Below are positions 9,117-19,400 of a stretch of 64,000 nucleotides of DNA, in pieces (the stretch's first letter is position 1; every line of letters starts with the position of its first letter). The stretch is from Tritrichomonas musculus (Eukaryota > Parabasalia > Tritrichomonadida > Tritrichomonadidae). Below the pieces are notes generated by a model that saw only the letters and a list, made by a program, of their open reading frames with translations, was not told the origin of the DNA and did no database searches. The stretch lies in the NCBI GenBank assembly GCA_039105265.1, contig JAPFFF010000048.1, positions 496,001-560,000 of the forward strand, in the 5' to 3' direction. Position numbers and translations under genes: made by a program.

Positions 9117-9566
9117 ATGGAGCAACAATTCAAGGTATATGATTACATCAATAATGTTATTTCCCTCGCTGATAACCCAGAAGATTTTAAGGAAAGTAAT
9201 TTCGCTATCCTTTGTGATCGATACCCCATTCAACTTTCAAAAAATAAATATTTAGCAAAAGTCATCTACATATCAATTAAGGCGGACAAGAATGTATGGA
9301 GGATATATCCGGACAAGATAAAAGAATATGATATAGAACACATAGTATTAAATACTAACTCAAGAAGGAAAATTAATTATAAAATGCAAGAATTCTTTGT
9401 TAATGGTTCAAATAAGGAACAAAATTATGGGGAATACAGTTACTACAATTATTCAATAGAATTAGCATCCAAAAAGACTAAAACAATGATAGAGGAATTA
9501 CGTAAGAAATATGAATTAAATACACCTGAACTATTTATTGGTCTCCATCAAGAGCTAGTTCTGTAA
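9117..9566 (+). CDS. Conserved unknown protein shared with element C
   Basis: The 149-residue protein has a clear homologue at 45703-46167 (154 residues). Shared stretches include VYDYIN, the FxILCDRYPI motif, YxAKVxYISxK, and a C-terminal LxxKYELNTPELFIGxxQELVL pattern. Conservation between two element lineages that otherwise differ greatly suggests a core function. The fold appears mixed alpha/beta. I see no nuclease, protease or ATPase motif and do not assign a function. The start follows the T-rich leader TTTTTTTATTTCCATACAAAATGG. Confidence 0.6.
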   Translation: MEQQFKVYDYINNVISLADNPEDFKESNFAILCDRYPIQLSKNKYLAKVIYISIKADKNVWRIYPDKIKEYDIEHIVLNTNSRRKINYKMQEFFVNGSNKEQNYGEYSYYNYSIELASKKTKTMIEELRKKYELNTPELFIGLHQELVL

Positions 9567-9612
9567 GTCATTGGTCGGAATCTCGACTGACCAATTTTTT
9601 TTTGAAAAAGAA

Positions 9613-10041
9613 ATGAATAAGTACAGAAATCCCAATTCTACTACAGTTGGAGCAGAAGGGGCAATGTTTAATGAAGGAACTAAGACTGAGAAGACAATAG
9701 AGTTTAATCACTTTGGCATATTTTCTAATGACAATACTTACGCAGTTACGTTTAACCCAAGAATCAATAGACCACCAACAAAGTATATGGAAAACAAACC
9801 AGTCAAACCACCAAAGAGTAATCAACATAAAACAAAACCATTACACGAACCACCTGTTAGTATTACAGATGGAGGGTATTATTTGAAGAAAGATAAAGCA
9901 CCCAAAGCTCCTATTCTTCCTCCATACTTAAAGAAACCAGAGAAATTAGGAGAAATACAAGGTAGAGCGGATGAAAGAAATAAAGGAAGGATTGGATACT
10001 TTAAACCAATTAATGTTAAGCAAGCTAATATTCATTACTGA
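9613..10041 (+). CDS. Unknown small protein, element A
   Basis: I choose the ATG at 9613 (MNKYRNPN) because it follows a T-rich leader with GAAAAAGAAATG, like its neighbours. An in-frame ATG at 9571 would place that leader inside the gene. The 142-residue product has an N-terminal half with short beta-strands and a Pro/Lys-rich middle (PPTKYMENKPVKPPK, then APILPPYLKKPEKLG). I do not recognise it. It lies in a run of small same-strand genes between the capsid region and the polymerase. Confidence 0.45.
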   Translation: MNKYRNPNSTTVGAEGAMFNEGTKTEKTIEFNHFGIFSNDNTYAVTFNPRINRPPTKYMENKPVKPPKSNQHKTKPLHEPPVSITDGGYYLKKDKAPKAPILPPYLKKPEKLGEIQGRADERNKGRIGYFKPINVKQANIHY

Positions 10042-10069
10042 TTGATTATCAACTTTTTTTCGAAAGGAA

Positions 10070-10597
10070 ATGATAAAGAAGAGAACTCAAGCGAATGGTG
10101 TGCAGGCGAACGTTTCATTAGAACCTCAAGCAGCAGCACAGTCAACAAGCAATATAAATAATAATATTATTATAAACAAAAGGGATGATGGAAAAGAAGA
10201 AATTGTTATCACTCGTAATGTTGAATTAGAAGAGAATCAAGAAGAAGAAACAAAGGATGTTAAGTACGTGATACTTGAAACGTATGCAAAAATATTATTA
10301 GACCAAGACAAAGCATTATTATCCAACTTAATATCAAAGAATTGTATAATTGTCCCTGTTACTGCCTTATCTAATATAATTAAAACAATTATTAAGGCGG
10401 AGGTGGTAGAAATAAGTCTTGATGAGGATGTAGGTTGTTGTGCAGGGAAAGCTAATCCGATACGTAAGATAGATTCCATTAAGATAGTAAATGATAATGG
10501 AGAAGTATGTACTGACTTCAAACAAGTATATAACAAAGAATATAATGAATTAGTTAACAAATATCATCTGTGTCTTAAGCATGCAGTTAATATGTAA
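10070..10597 (+). CDS. Conserved cysteine-containing unknown protein
   Basis: The 175-residue product has a disordered N-terminal third (A/Q/N-rich) and a folded C-terminal part from about residue 60. That part is shared with the element C protein at 47237-47812: KTIIKAEVVEISLDEDVGCCAGKA here matches LTQADKVELIVNDDCACNGC there. Each is followed by a conserved IDxIxI strand and a C-terminal YNxxYxELxxxxxxLK helix. The cysteine cluster may bind metal. No function can be assigned. The leader TTTTTTTCGAAAGGAAATG supports the chosen start. Confidence 0.55.
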   Translation: MIKKRTQANGVQANVSLEPQAAAQSTSNINNNIIINKRDDGKEEIVITRNVELEENQEEETKDVKYVILETYAKILLDQDKALLSNLISKNCIIVPVTALSNIIKTIIKAEVVEISLDEDVGCCAGKANPIRKIDSIKIVNDNGEVCTDFKQVYNKEYNELVNKYHLCLKHAVNM

Positions 10598-10626
10598 TTA
10601 TTATTTGTTTTTTTATTTTTATCAAA

Positions 10627-10881
10627 ATGACGAGTAAAATAGACCTAAACCAATTCAAGAAAACAGAAGTAATAAAGAAATTGTCCAAATCGAAGTCAAG
10701 TGAGAATCTGACGTCAATGGATACTCCGAAAAGAGGTAGGAAGAGTAAATATAATACCCCTGAAGAAAGACTTGAAGCCAGACGACAACAACAAAAAGAA
10801 TATAGACAAAGAAAGAAGCAAGAGTTAGAGGAATTGAAGAAAATTACTGAAATGGTTACTGCTGAGAAGAAAGAAGCATGA
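10627..10881 (+). CDS. Small basic-region (bZIP-like) protein
   Basis: The 84-residue protein contains KRGRKSKYNTPEERLEA at about residues 37-53. It continues with an arginine- and lysine-rich helix (RRQQQKEYRQRKKQE), then a short heptad-like leucine/isoleucine helix (LEELKKITEMV). This layout resembles the basic DNA-binding region of bZIP proteins with a very short zipper. Similar basic GRKSKY...EARR...YR.RKK segments occur in small viral and element proteins. It lies immediately before the palindrome cluster at 10893-11046, making it a candidate ligand for those sites. That link is inference. Confidence 0.5.
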   Translation: MTSKIDLNQFKKTEVIKKLSKSKSSENLTSMDTPKRGRKSKYNTPEERLEARRQQQKEYRQRKKQELEELKKITEMVTAEKKEA

Positions 10882-10892
10882 AAACAAAAAAC

Positions 10893-10951
10893 CTTCATCT
10901 TATTTTTGGTTTGGGCGAACAGGTGAATTGTCACCACATTTTTGTCACCTT
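10893..10951 (+). repeat. Left arm of inverted repeat around the 347-residue gene
   Basis: This 59-base stretch recurs in reverse complement at 12131-12189, so the two arms bracket the minus-strand gene at 11045-12088. Each arm holds GGTGA-N4-TCACC plus an extra TGTCACCTT half-site. A further copy of the palindrome block lies at about 11010-11046. Confidence 0.8.
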
Positions 10952-11029
10952 CAGAGTCATCTGATAAACAAAAATATAAGATGATTTTTTAGTATTTTTG
11001 ATCATTAGGTGAAGAGGTGAATTGTCACC
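10922..11029. promoter_or_regulatory. Operator-like palindromes GGTGAATTGTCACC (two copies)
   Basis: Identical palindromic 14-mers lie at 10922-10935 and 11016-11029, each followed by a CACATTTTTGTCACC half-site. A third copy in inverted orientation is at 12147-12160, just upstream of the start of the 347-residue gene. Such repeated dyads are typical of binding sites for a dimeric protein, either a repressor or a replication initiator. Confidence 0.6.
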
Positions 11030-11044
11030 ACATTTTTGTCACCT

Positions 11045-12088
11045 TCACACTCTATTCACATATTGTGTCCTATGAACGTTTGTTATCTTCCATTTGCCTG
11101 TCTGTTCGAGTCTATCTGTTAATTCAGCAAAGGTTAATTTTTGTCCAAACTCTTTGGCATATCTCTGCTGAACATCCTTTAACAATAATCTATCAATGTT
11201 TGGATAATTGTTCTGCATAAACTTGGCTAAATCGTAATCAGACTCATCAAACTGCCTATCGATTTCTTCCTGTTCAGCTCTCATACGTTGAACTTCACGC
11301 AAAGTATATTCATATAATCTCTGTTTGGCCTCACACTTGCTGCAACGTTTATTGGAACTTGAATTGATATTAAATATTTTAGTATTAATCCTCGTAATAC
11401 AGCATCTAAGCTTCAATAAGGTACTGTAATCAATATGAAATTCATTAACCTTACTTCTTAAGCTCTCATGATTATTATTGTTTTCCATATCATACCAGTA
11501 ATAACAGAATACATCATATATACAGTTAGCGTATCTTTCAATAAACTCTTTATATTTCTCAAAGTCTTCACTCTCCAAAAGTTCACTTGTACTCATCACT
11601 ACTTTATCACACTTCTCATTCATAGCATTGTGGTCACAATAATAACCAACAAACTGTACATTCATTTTACGTAGAAACTTCTTAAGTTCTGCACTATCTG
11701 TCTTTAATACTTCTATTTCATTAAATATTGGTTCAAATGGTTTTGTCTGTGATATTGGCATTATCTTTGGAAGACTTGAAATCATAGTGAAAACGTCTTT
11801 GATATATTTATTGTTGTGCTCAAACTTAACATCATAGGCATCAGGATTATAGTTATTGGTTAGCAAATCCCTCATAATCATTCTCTTTGTGTTTAATTCC
11901 TTCTCACAACTAACTTCCACAAGAGGCTTAATAGGGTTTCCATGAATATCATAATACTTATCAACTTTCCCATTTACATCAGATATTGGTTTAGGTATTA
12001 GGTCAACAAGATATTCATTAACATTGAAGTCTCTCGCGTTCTCCGAGTGTCGAACGAGGCAATCTTGTGTATTTGTTTGCGCTATCAT
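11045..12088 (-). CDS. Unknown 347-residue protein, possible replication initiator
   Basis: The protein has no Walker motif. A CSKCEAKQ dicysteine motif lies at about residues 248-255, after several helical segments. The C-terminal 60 residues (FMQNNYPNIDRLLLKDVQQRYAKEF...LTDRLEQTGKWKI) look like a winged-helix or similar DNA-binding domain. It lies downstream of polB on the same strand and is bracketed by inverted repeats bearing palindromes. In element B the same slot holds a primase-helicase, so a role in starting or controlling replication is plausible. The ATG at 12088 follows a T-rich leader. The family is not recognised, and a transcriptional regulator is an alternative. Confidence 0.45.
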   Translation of the reverse strand: MIAQTNTQDCLVRHSENARDFNVNEYLVDLIPKPISDVNGKVDKYYDIHGNPIKPLVEVSCEKELNTKRMIMRDLLTNNYNPDAYDVKFEHNNKYIKDVFTMISSLPKIMPISQTKPFEPIFNEIEVLKTDSAELKKFLRKMNVQFVGYYCDHNAMNEKCDKVVMSTSELLESEDFEKYKEFIERYANCIYDVFCYYWYDMENNNNHESLRSKVNEFHIDYSTLLKLRCCITRINTKIFNINSSSNKRCSKCEAKQRLYEYTLREVQRMRAEQEEIDRQFDESDYDLAKFMQNNYPNIDRLLLKDVQQRYAKEFGQKLTFAELTDRLEQTGKWKITNVHRTQYVNRV

Positions 12089-12130
12089 TAGGTTTATGTA
12101 AATGGAAGATAAAAATTAACTAAAAAAATA

Positions 12131-12189
12131 AAGGTGACAAAAAATAGGTGACAATTCACCTCTTCACCCAAACCAAAAATAAGATGAAG
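12131..12189 (-). repeat. Right arm of inverted repeat around the 347-residue gene
   Basis: Reverse complement of 10893-10951 with few differences, including GGTGACAATTCACC at 12147-12160 and a GGTGACAAAAA half-site at 12133. It ends four bases before the stop of polB, so the repeat also sits at the polymerase 3' end. Confidence 0.8.
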
Positions 12190-12193
12190 ATTT

Positions 12194-15100
12194 TTAGAAT
12201 TTGATTCTTCGTTCAAATACAGGAAGATTTACTTGTTGGTAAGAGGAAGATTTTCTAAAACAGTTAGCACCATCAAGGAGGTTAAATGTAATTTCCTCTC
12301 CATCATAAAGTTTCTCATATAGTTGCTCAATTGTTATACCCATTCTTTTTGCTTTGTTCAGGATAACTTGTTTTGGTATTCCTTTTAATCTAATGTGATA
12401 GCCTTCATTACCTTTTTCATCAACTAGGATATCTAAGTAACTTTTCTTTCCTAATGCTATTAATTTCCTTGAATGAACACTACCGACAGCACCATTAAAC
12501 GAATCAAAGTCACAATGAAACTGTGTCATCTTCTTACCAATCAACTCCTTCCCATATTTTTTCTTGAACACCTCAGCTATCCTTGGTACATCTATTTCTC
12601 TAACGTGTACGCTATCTGTATCAGTATAGTAGATGTCTATTCCATTTTGCTCAGCTGTACTCATTACCCTATTCATTAAATGTTTGCTCCATGACAAGAC
12701 ACTAGCACCAAAATGAGGTAAATTAAAATGACTGTTTATTGGTTTAACCTTCTTAACATATACATTATCAATTGACTTGTTCTCTATCACCTCTGTTATG
12801 TAATTATAGTTCTTCCATATATATTTAATGGCTTTATCTTTTGGTATACATTTAGTTTCAGTTGTTGTTGCCTTTAGGATAGATTTTCCGTAAATGGAAT
12901 TAAGAAGTAGTTTAATGGTTTGTTGCAATGGATTGTTAGCATCTTGGTATCTCCTTCTTAGATTGAACAATTTCTCTATAAATACATTAATCTTGTTATT
13001 GAATCCTTTGTCAAAGTAATATCCTCTAATAAACTCATAATCGAAATCATAAAACTCCATCAAGTCCATAAAAGCTCTCTTGTCTATGTAATAATTGTTG
13101 ATAGGGTTGTTGTTAAATATTTTTGACCCTTGATCATTCCTACTAAATATTTGTCCAAATTTATATGGTTTGTCAGCCTTGCACTTGATCTTCTTGATAT
13201 TGATTTCAATGAAGAACTGATCAAAATCTAATAATTCCTTTGTAAACATATCCGATGGGCCCGCACGATTAGTACCTGAGGCCTCCAGGCGAATTACTTC
13301 TGGCACTCCTTTAGGTACACCAGACATAATACTCATTGCACTAGGATATAAACTGACTGCATCAAAATCTTGTATCCTTTCCTCTACATATTGCTTTTCA
13401 TTATTAGCTGTCATTGTTCTACCTCCACTAACGCATCTCTGAATGAAGTTTTGTGGTTTACCACTAAGTTGATAACACCCATCAAAGCAACCAAATTTAT
13501 ATGCATAATAGTAGCCAATAGAGCTAATGGATATAAAGTTATGGACATCAAGCATCTTTGTCTTCGTCTGCTTAAATACTTCTACCAGATCTCTATTAAA
13601 TTTCTCTACTCCCTTCATCAATACTATGCAATCCAGTTTGCAATAATAGATAGCATACTTCATAATATCAATAGCTCCTCCAACATATGCACCACAAGCT
13701 TTTGCATTATCTATTAATTGCTTCCAGTCTTGTTTTATCTGTGTCAATGGTTTCTTGTCTTGGTTCTCTAAGTAATACTGTAGTTGAAATTCAAGCGCAG
13801 AGACAGTTTTCCTATTTATGTTCCTTTCAGTATATATTTTATATGCCATTACCTCTTTATGAACTGGTAACTGAAACATCTTACCAAATGAAGCTAATGC
13901 AGCAGGGATGATAGAGTAGCTATTGCGGAAAGTTAATCTCTTGTTAGGTTTATACTTTGTCATGACTATTTGCAGAATCGTTCCACTTCTCTCTGTTATT
14001 TGTACATCCCATCCAGGAGTATTTATAAAGAAACAAGCATCATATTTAAGGTTATGGAAGTAAATGAGAGAATTGTTCTCCAATGACTTTAGTAATCTGT
14101 CGGCAATATTCTCCCCATCAAATATCATTTTATGAATTAACTCTTTGGTCCTGTACACAGTAATATTTAGATAAGGCATATGGGGTGATACAGTGGTATT
14201 GGTTTCAAAATCAGAATAATAAATCCTACTCCACTCTCTCTCCTTTTTCGTCTCTGATGAATCTATTAGTTTACAGCACAATTCAGGATCATATTCAAGG
14301 TCTGTATAATCCGCTAAGTGAGAGTTGTATTCATTCGTTGCTAAGATATTCATTTCACAGTTCTTTATCTCCCTGAACTTTCCTTCTTTAAATAGCTTGC
14401 GAAATATTGCCATAGGTTTAACACCATTTAGGGGTTTATATATCATGTAATGGTTCTTGTACAGTAATAAGTCAACAATTCGGTCAAACTCTTTGGCCCA
14501 TGGTCTCTTTCTTGTATCTATTTTTATTTCTTGTTGGTTTACTACATCTTTTTCCTCATTAATCCTTCTTACAACAAAATGGCATTTAAACTGCTTGGCT
14601 ATATCGTATATCAAGTTATTGGGGATTAACCTAGTCTTGACCATAAAGCGTAAATAATTAATTTCCTCATCAGTGAATACTCCAGACTGAATGCAAGCAT
14701 ATACCAAACAATTGTCTTTATAGTTCTTCTTATCAACTGTCTTGAATATTTGGTACTGTGATAAGTCTAAATCAGAAAGATTAATATAAGGGAAGAATCC
14801 ACCTTCTGGATTATCGCGATAATCTTCGTCGACTTCAACTTCTTCTTCATACAACTTACCTTTATTATCTTCTTTATTAATAGTGAATGATGTTTGCTTG
14901 CCTCTCTTTCTATTTTTAATGAAGAGCAACTGGTATTTTGCAGGGATGAATACATTACCAACCCAAGGATTATTGTCTGAACAGTCATCATTCAAGTCTA
15001 TTGTCCCTGATATATGTCCTATTGTTGAATCTAATCTTCGTGCCTTGGAAAGTGTAAACCATTTGTATTCCTCACCACCTAATGATTCGCTTTTTACTAC

Positions 15101-15346
15101 TATATTCTTCTTATTCTCTTTGTGTAATTGTCTTAATGTTTCAGTGAAAGCAAGTCTCTTATCCTCATCATCACCTATATCTATGTCAAATGATATTTCT
15201 TTCTTAGCCTTGGTCATGAATTCTTTCAAATATTTCTTGAACTTTCGTTTGTCTCTTACGTCTTTCACCCTTTGCTTATACTCTTTTCTTGCTTCTGTTC
15301 TTGCAGTCGAATAGAGGTCAACTGATATATCAAAGAGGTATGTCAT
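12194..15346 (-). CDS. polB: Protein-primed family B DNA polymerase, element A
   Basis: The 1050-residue protein has an N-terminal region including DNCLVYACIQSGVFTDEEI (about residue 210). The exonuclease motif I is YSDFETN (about 376-382). Polymerase motif A is DFDAVSLYPSAM (about 660), motif B LLLNSIYGKS (about 812) and motif C YYTDTDS (about 905). Domain order and DNA_pol_B_2-type motifs match the Polinton polymerase, which copies linear DNA from a terminal protein. The element B copy (38818-41970) is nearly identical up to motif C and then clearly divergent. The start at 15346 follows a TTTTTTTATTTCTTATTTA leader and faces the GIY-YIG-like gene divergently across 55 bp. Confidence 0.95.
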   Translation of the reverse strand: MTYLFDISVDLYSTARTEARKEYKQRVKDVRDKRKFKKYLKEFMTKAKKEISFDIDIGDDEDKRLAFTETLRQLHKENKKNIVVKSESLGGEEYKWFTLSKARRLDSTIGHISGTIDLNDDCSDNNPWVGNVFIPAKYQLLFIKNRKRGKQTSFTINKEDNKGKLYEEEVEVDEDYRDNPEGGFFPYINLSDLDLSQYQIFKTVDKKNYKDNCLVYACIQSGVFTDEEINYLRFMVKTRLIPNNLIYDIAKQFKCHFVVRRINEEKDVVNQQEIKIDTRKRPWAKEFDRIVDLLLYKNHYMIYKPLNGVKPMAIFRKLFKEGKFREIKNCEMNILATNEYNSHLADYTDLEYDPELCCKLIDSSETKKEREWSRIYYSDFETNTTVSPHMPYLNITVYRTKELIHKMIFDGENIADRLLKSLENNSLIYFHNLKYDACFFINTPGWDVQITERSGTILQIVMTKYKPNKRLTFRNSYSIIPAALASFGKMFQLPVHKEVMAYKIYTERNINRKTVSALEFQLQYYLENQDKKPLTQIKQDWKQLIDNAKACGAYVGGAIDIMKYAIYYCKLDCIVLMKGVEKFNRDLVEVFKQTKTKMLDVHNFISISSIGYYYAYKFGCFDGCYQLSGKPQNFIQRCVSGGRTMTANNEKQYVEERIQDFDAVSLYPSAMSIMSGVPKGVPEVIRLEASGTNRAGPSDMFTKELLDFDQFFIEINIKKIKCKADKPYKFGQIFSRNDQGSKIFNNNPINNYYIDKRAFMDLMEFYDFDYEFIRGYYFDKGFNNKINVFIEKLFNLRRRYQDANNPLQQTIKLLLNSIYGKSILKATTTETKCIPKDKAIKYIWKNYNYITEVIENKSIDNVYVKKVKPINSHFNLPHFGASVLSWSKHLMNRVMSTAEQNGIDIYYTDTDSVHVREIDVPRIAEVFKKKYGKELIGKKMTQFHCDFDSFNGAVGSVHSRKLIALGKKSYLDILVDEKGNEGYHIRLKGIPKQVILNKAKRMGITIEQLYEKLYDGEEITFNLLDGANCFRKSSSYQQVNLPVFERRIKF

Positions 15347-15401
15347 TTAAGTATAAATAAGAAATAAAAAAATATCACGCTAAATATTTATTAACCCTAA
15401 A

Positions 15402-15725
15402 ATGGTAGAATACATATATTTGATTCGTGAAAGGGAATTTTCTTATTCTAATCAACCTGTATACAAAATTGGTAGAACAAATAAGATTGCAACAAGAATG
15501 GGACAATATCCAAAAGACAGCGAAGTATATATAATTGAAGCAGTAAGTGATTCAGTAAAAGTGGAAAAAGAATTAATAACAATATTTGAAGAAAATTATA
15601 AGAGAGCAACAACAAGAGATGGAACAGCATTTATAGGTAATGAGTACTTTGTTGGGAATGTGAATGAAATGATATATATTATTAGAACTTATATCCAATA
15701 TCATTGTCCCAGAGCTATCATTTAG
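15402..15725 (+). CDS. GIY-YIG-like endonuclease (T5orf172/MUG113-like)
   Basis: The 107-residue protein has the signature pattern at its start: IYLIRE (residues 5-10), then YKIGRTNKIATRM (about 21-33). A helix with a conserved glutamate follows (KVEKELITIFEENYK), then a GNEYFVGN segment, as in small GIY-YIG superfamily proteins of DNA viruses. The predicted role is DNA cleavage, and many relatives are mobile passengers. It is transcribed away from polB and converges on the next gene, overlapping its 3' end by 8 bases. Element B has a near-identical copy at 38439-38744. Confidence 0.7.
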   Translation: MVEYIYLIREREFSYSNQPVYKIGRTNKIATRMGQYPKDSEVYIIEAVSDSVKVEKELITIFEENYKRATTRDGTAFIGNEYFVGNVNEMIYIIRTYIQYHCPRAII

Positions 15726-16449
15726 TAAGGATGTCATATATATCAGCCTCTTGGCTTGGTTTTATTTTTAAGGTAATGAAGAGAGGAGATTTTAATATTA
15801 CTGGTTGAAACATGAAATCAACTAATCTCATTTCCAAATATTTTAATGAATCCGTATTAACTTTTATTTTTATTGGCTTAGTCATGTCATAGTTAACTAT
15901 CATTGCCTCTTGATCCATTATCATTGTGTCAATGTTTGCAAGGATGCTTGGGGTATATTCTTGGTCTCCAATTGATGAATGAGTTGCTACCCCCTGTAAT
16001 GAAACTAAATACAACTTATTGGCAAAATCAAGTATAGGTAGATCAGGTACATTTTTTTCTTCATTAGCTTTTACATTAAATTCTTTGCAGTTGAACAAAC
16101 CAGTAATCAATTTTGCTCTATGACTTCCTTCCTTGAATGTAATATTTTCAGTAGGTGTTAATGATATGGTTCTGTTATTAATATTCTTGAAGGTGATAGT
16201 AGTTTGACGAGAATTTAGAAATTTGACTAGATATCCAAATGAATAGGTATACATCTCCTCGAAATCAATTCGTATCTCACTCTTTGATGTAGTAAATATT
16301 AAATAATCTTCCGCAGTTGTCATCAATATGTTGGCTTTGGTATTAATAGATGAAACATAGTACTTCACGTATGGACATTTCCATGGGATATCAATATTAA
16401 GTCTTACCGTATTGTAATTACCTGGTTGACTCTGAACACTATACAACAT
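15718..16449 (-). CDS. Putative minor virion protein paired with the fibre gene
   Basis: The 243-residue beta-rich protein starts MLYSVQSQPGNYNTVRL and ends with VILKSPLFITLKIKPSQEADIYDILTK. The strand pattern and the WKCPYVKYYVSSI stretch recall single jelly-roll minor capsid or penton-base-like proteins. It is divergently transcribed from the giant fibre gene with only 18 bases between start codons, which suggests that the two are made together. In element B (37712-38446) both ends are nearly identical but the middle third differs. A fibre-anchoring role is inference only. Confidence 0.4.
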   Translation of the reverse strand: MLYSVQSQPGNYNTVRLNIDIPWKCPYVKYYVSSINTKANILMTTAEDYLIFTTSKSEIRIDFEEMYTYSFGYLVKFLNSRQTTITFKNINNRTISLTPTENITFKEGSHRAKLITGLFNCKEFNVKANEEKNVPDLPILDFANKLYLVSLQGVATHSSIGDQEYTPSILANIDTMIMDQEAMIVNYDMTKPIKIKVNTDSLKYLEMRLVDFMFQPVILKSPLFITLKIKPSQEADIYDILTK

Positions 16450-16467
16450 AATTTAATTTCTGATAAA
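16450..16467. promoter_or_regulatory. 18-bp divergent start region, element A
   Basis: Only AATTTAATTTCTGATAAA separates the start codons of the 243-residue gene (minus) and the fibre-1 gene (plus). Any two promoters must overlap or lie inside the genes. Equivalent gaps of 19 and 22 bp occur in elements B and C. Confidence 0.6.
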
Positions 16468-19400
16468 ATGTCTTTGGCACTGTATTCTGCAAAGAGCAAG
16501 GAAGCATATAAACTCAAATCAAATGATATAGAAATCACTATTGATGAAGAAGATGGTAAACGACTAAACATCGAAAACACTATTGAACCTGGCGAAATGG
16601 TGCAATTTAATTGTATCTACAACAAAGCTGAAATAGATGAAAAAATAGTTGGTGATTATTTCGAAAAAAATGGATTCGAAAACTTTGGTGCGCTTAATCT
16701 TATGGCAGGGAAAGGCATTTACACATGGAATACTAACGGTACACTGACACCAAAAATACAATATTGTGCAAGCTTCAATAAGCTCTATGAAAGACTACGA
16801 GATAGTGCTACTAATTTACATACCTTTCTAGCTAAAATGAAGGATGACGTAGATTCTGGTATTGCACCTGGTGCTACATTAAACTATTTAACAGGTGAGG
16901 TAAATGATAAAGAAATAATAACAGAATCATATGATGTTAGTACACACAAGAAACTAATAGAAGCACTTACACAGAATCATCAAGGTATGCTAAATGTAAT
17001 GAACTTAATGATTAAAAATATAGATGATGTAAATAATGCAATTGCACCTAGTATCGATTGGTCTAAACTATCTGATTTAAAAATAATTGTTGAACATGTA
17101 GATAAAACTACTCAAGCCTTAACTTATGAAACGGAGGACAAGAAACCAGAAAGTATGGACGCTATAATACAAGATATAAGTACAAGTAATGAAAATATAT
17201 CTAAATGGATAGCAAATAATACTGTTAATTTTACTGAGGTAGAACCTGTTAAATATGTTGATGAAAAGGTTAATGAAACTACTAATGAAACTACCTATGA
17301 TGTCAATGAGACTAACATAACTAACATGAAAGATTTTGTTAATAAAACAAATACAACAGCTGCTAATATTACTAAATGGATAGATGCGTTAAAGGATCAA
17401 ACTATATCTTATGAGACCCTCTTGAACTTAACAGGTGGGAATACATCAATGTGCTTAATTAATAAAACAACTGGTGAACCTGAAATACATGAGGTTAAAA
17501 TAGAAATTGATGAAACAACTCCTACTCCTACACCTGAACCTACTCCAACTGAACCACCAAAAGAGTTAGTTAACCAAGAAGATATGGTTTATGAAATTCC
17601 CCCTATTGATGAATTAAAGAAACTCGAAGAAAATAAGATTCCAAAAATTATAGAACCAGAAGTACTCAAATTAACAGTATCCAAGTTTTGGTTATATAGT
17701 AAAAAGACAATAGGATGGATAAAAGACTTATTGTATAATATCATTTCAACTACCCTATCTCTTGCTAAACAGCCTATTAAATTAACTTATAAAACAATTG
17801 CTTTTGCGACAAAAGAATTTATGAAGATTATATATAACTTATTTTATTTTATCTGGTATGGTATTGATAGTATTGTGGATATTGCATATGAAGCTGTTAA
17901 AGATAATGAAAAAGTGGGGGTAATCTTTTATATTGGAGGAGAAGATGCAGATGCTGACTTTAAGGATGTAGATTTGCATCAGGTCATTGATGAGATAAAA
18001 GAATTGACACCAAGACTTAATAACAAAATTGATGAATTAAAGAATGAAGGAATTCGAATGATTAAAATAGCATATAGCTCATTTACATTATTTTGGAGCA
18101 ACTTATGGCACTTCATAGTTGATTTTATCATGAACTACCCAAATTTAGTTAATAATATTATACAGATAGGCGGAAATTGGATAGATGCTCAATTTTGGCA
18201 ATATATAGGAGGTTATTCTGATTTAATTCTGTATGTTTATGTAATACTTGTATATGCAATCGCTGGGGGTTTAGGCGTTGGGGCATTTTGTTTATGTGTA
18301 ATTCTAATAGCTGCCCTTTTCGAACCAATAGGAAGAGGTGCCCAATGGATTTTAAATAAGATTACACGACATCCTCCTGCTCCTCATGCTCGTACACTTG
18401 AAGTTGATGATAATGACGTTGTTAATACTGATGATGAAAATAGCTTTGATATTGTTGACCCTGATGGAAATAAAATTGTAATTGAGATTGATGATGATAT
18501 ATTAGAAGTATTTCGAAATCAATATAACTCATTGGTCTCCAAATATCAAGCAATCTATGATGTTGTTCCCTCTACTCCATCAACTGACTCCAAGTATTTT
18601 ACCTTGAAGGAATCAGATCAATTATATTTATATAGACCATCAAAAGTATATGAAGAATCTAATTATTATTGTATGAGATGGGATATTGACCCTGATTATG
18701 ATTTATCATTGAATATGGTATTTAGGTTCAAGGACTATTTATTTAGGCACACATGGGAATTAATATGGGATGGGAAAAAATGGACAGGAAATAACTGTCA
18801 AAATGTGTTTACAGCAAAAATATCATACATGAATAATAATAGCGGAGCTCCAGCAATAATAATCAAAAAGAACGAACTAATTGGGAAATGGATAAAAGAA
18901 ACAATAAAAGAAGATTTAACAGATGATGATAATTATGCTCACATACTAAAAGACTATCTTACAAATTGGAGAGTTGTTAAGAAAGATGGAACCATATTAA
19001 ACGTAGGAACAACTGCAGTTTTTGATCCTAGCAGTTCAGGTACATTCACACAAGATGGAAATAAATATGAACAAGCTAGAATGTATGTTGATGCACCAAG
19101 CGGATTAAAAGAAGAAGACGGATTATATGTTTATGCAGATTTAAATATTAATGGAAACATAACAGAATTAAAATGGGATTGTCATCCTGAACACTGTATT
19201 AATTCTGGAGTCATGCACACTTATGGATCAAATCCTTGTCTAGAATCATTTAATTATCAGCGAGAAAAAAGACATTCGATAAAAATCATTGAAGGATTTA
19301 ACCATAAGAGCATTCGAATATACATGGAAAAAGAATTATTTGAATTTGATGTAAAAGTTAATCCATTTAACATAATCTTACAAGAACAATTTTATGAAGT

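Noticed and set aside
9571-9612. Upstream start for the 142-residue protein
   Set aside because: It would place the T-run leader inside the gene.
16426-16467. Upstream in-frame start for fibre 1 of A
   Set aside because: It overlaps the divergent gene, and the B counterpart starts at the position equivalent to 16468.
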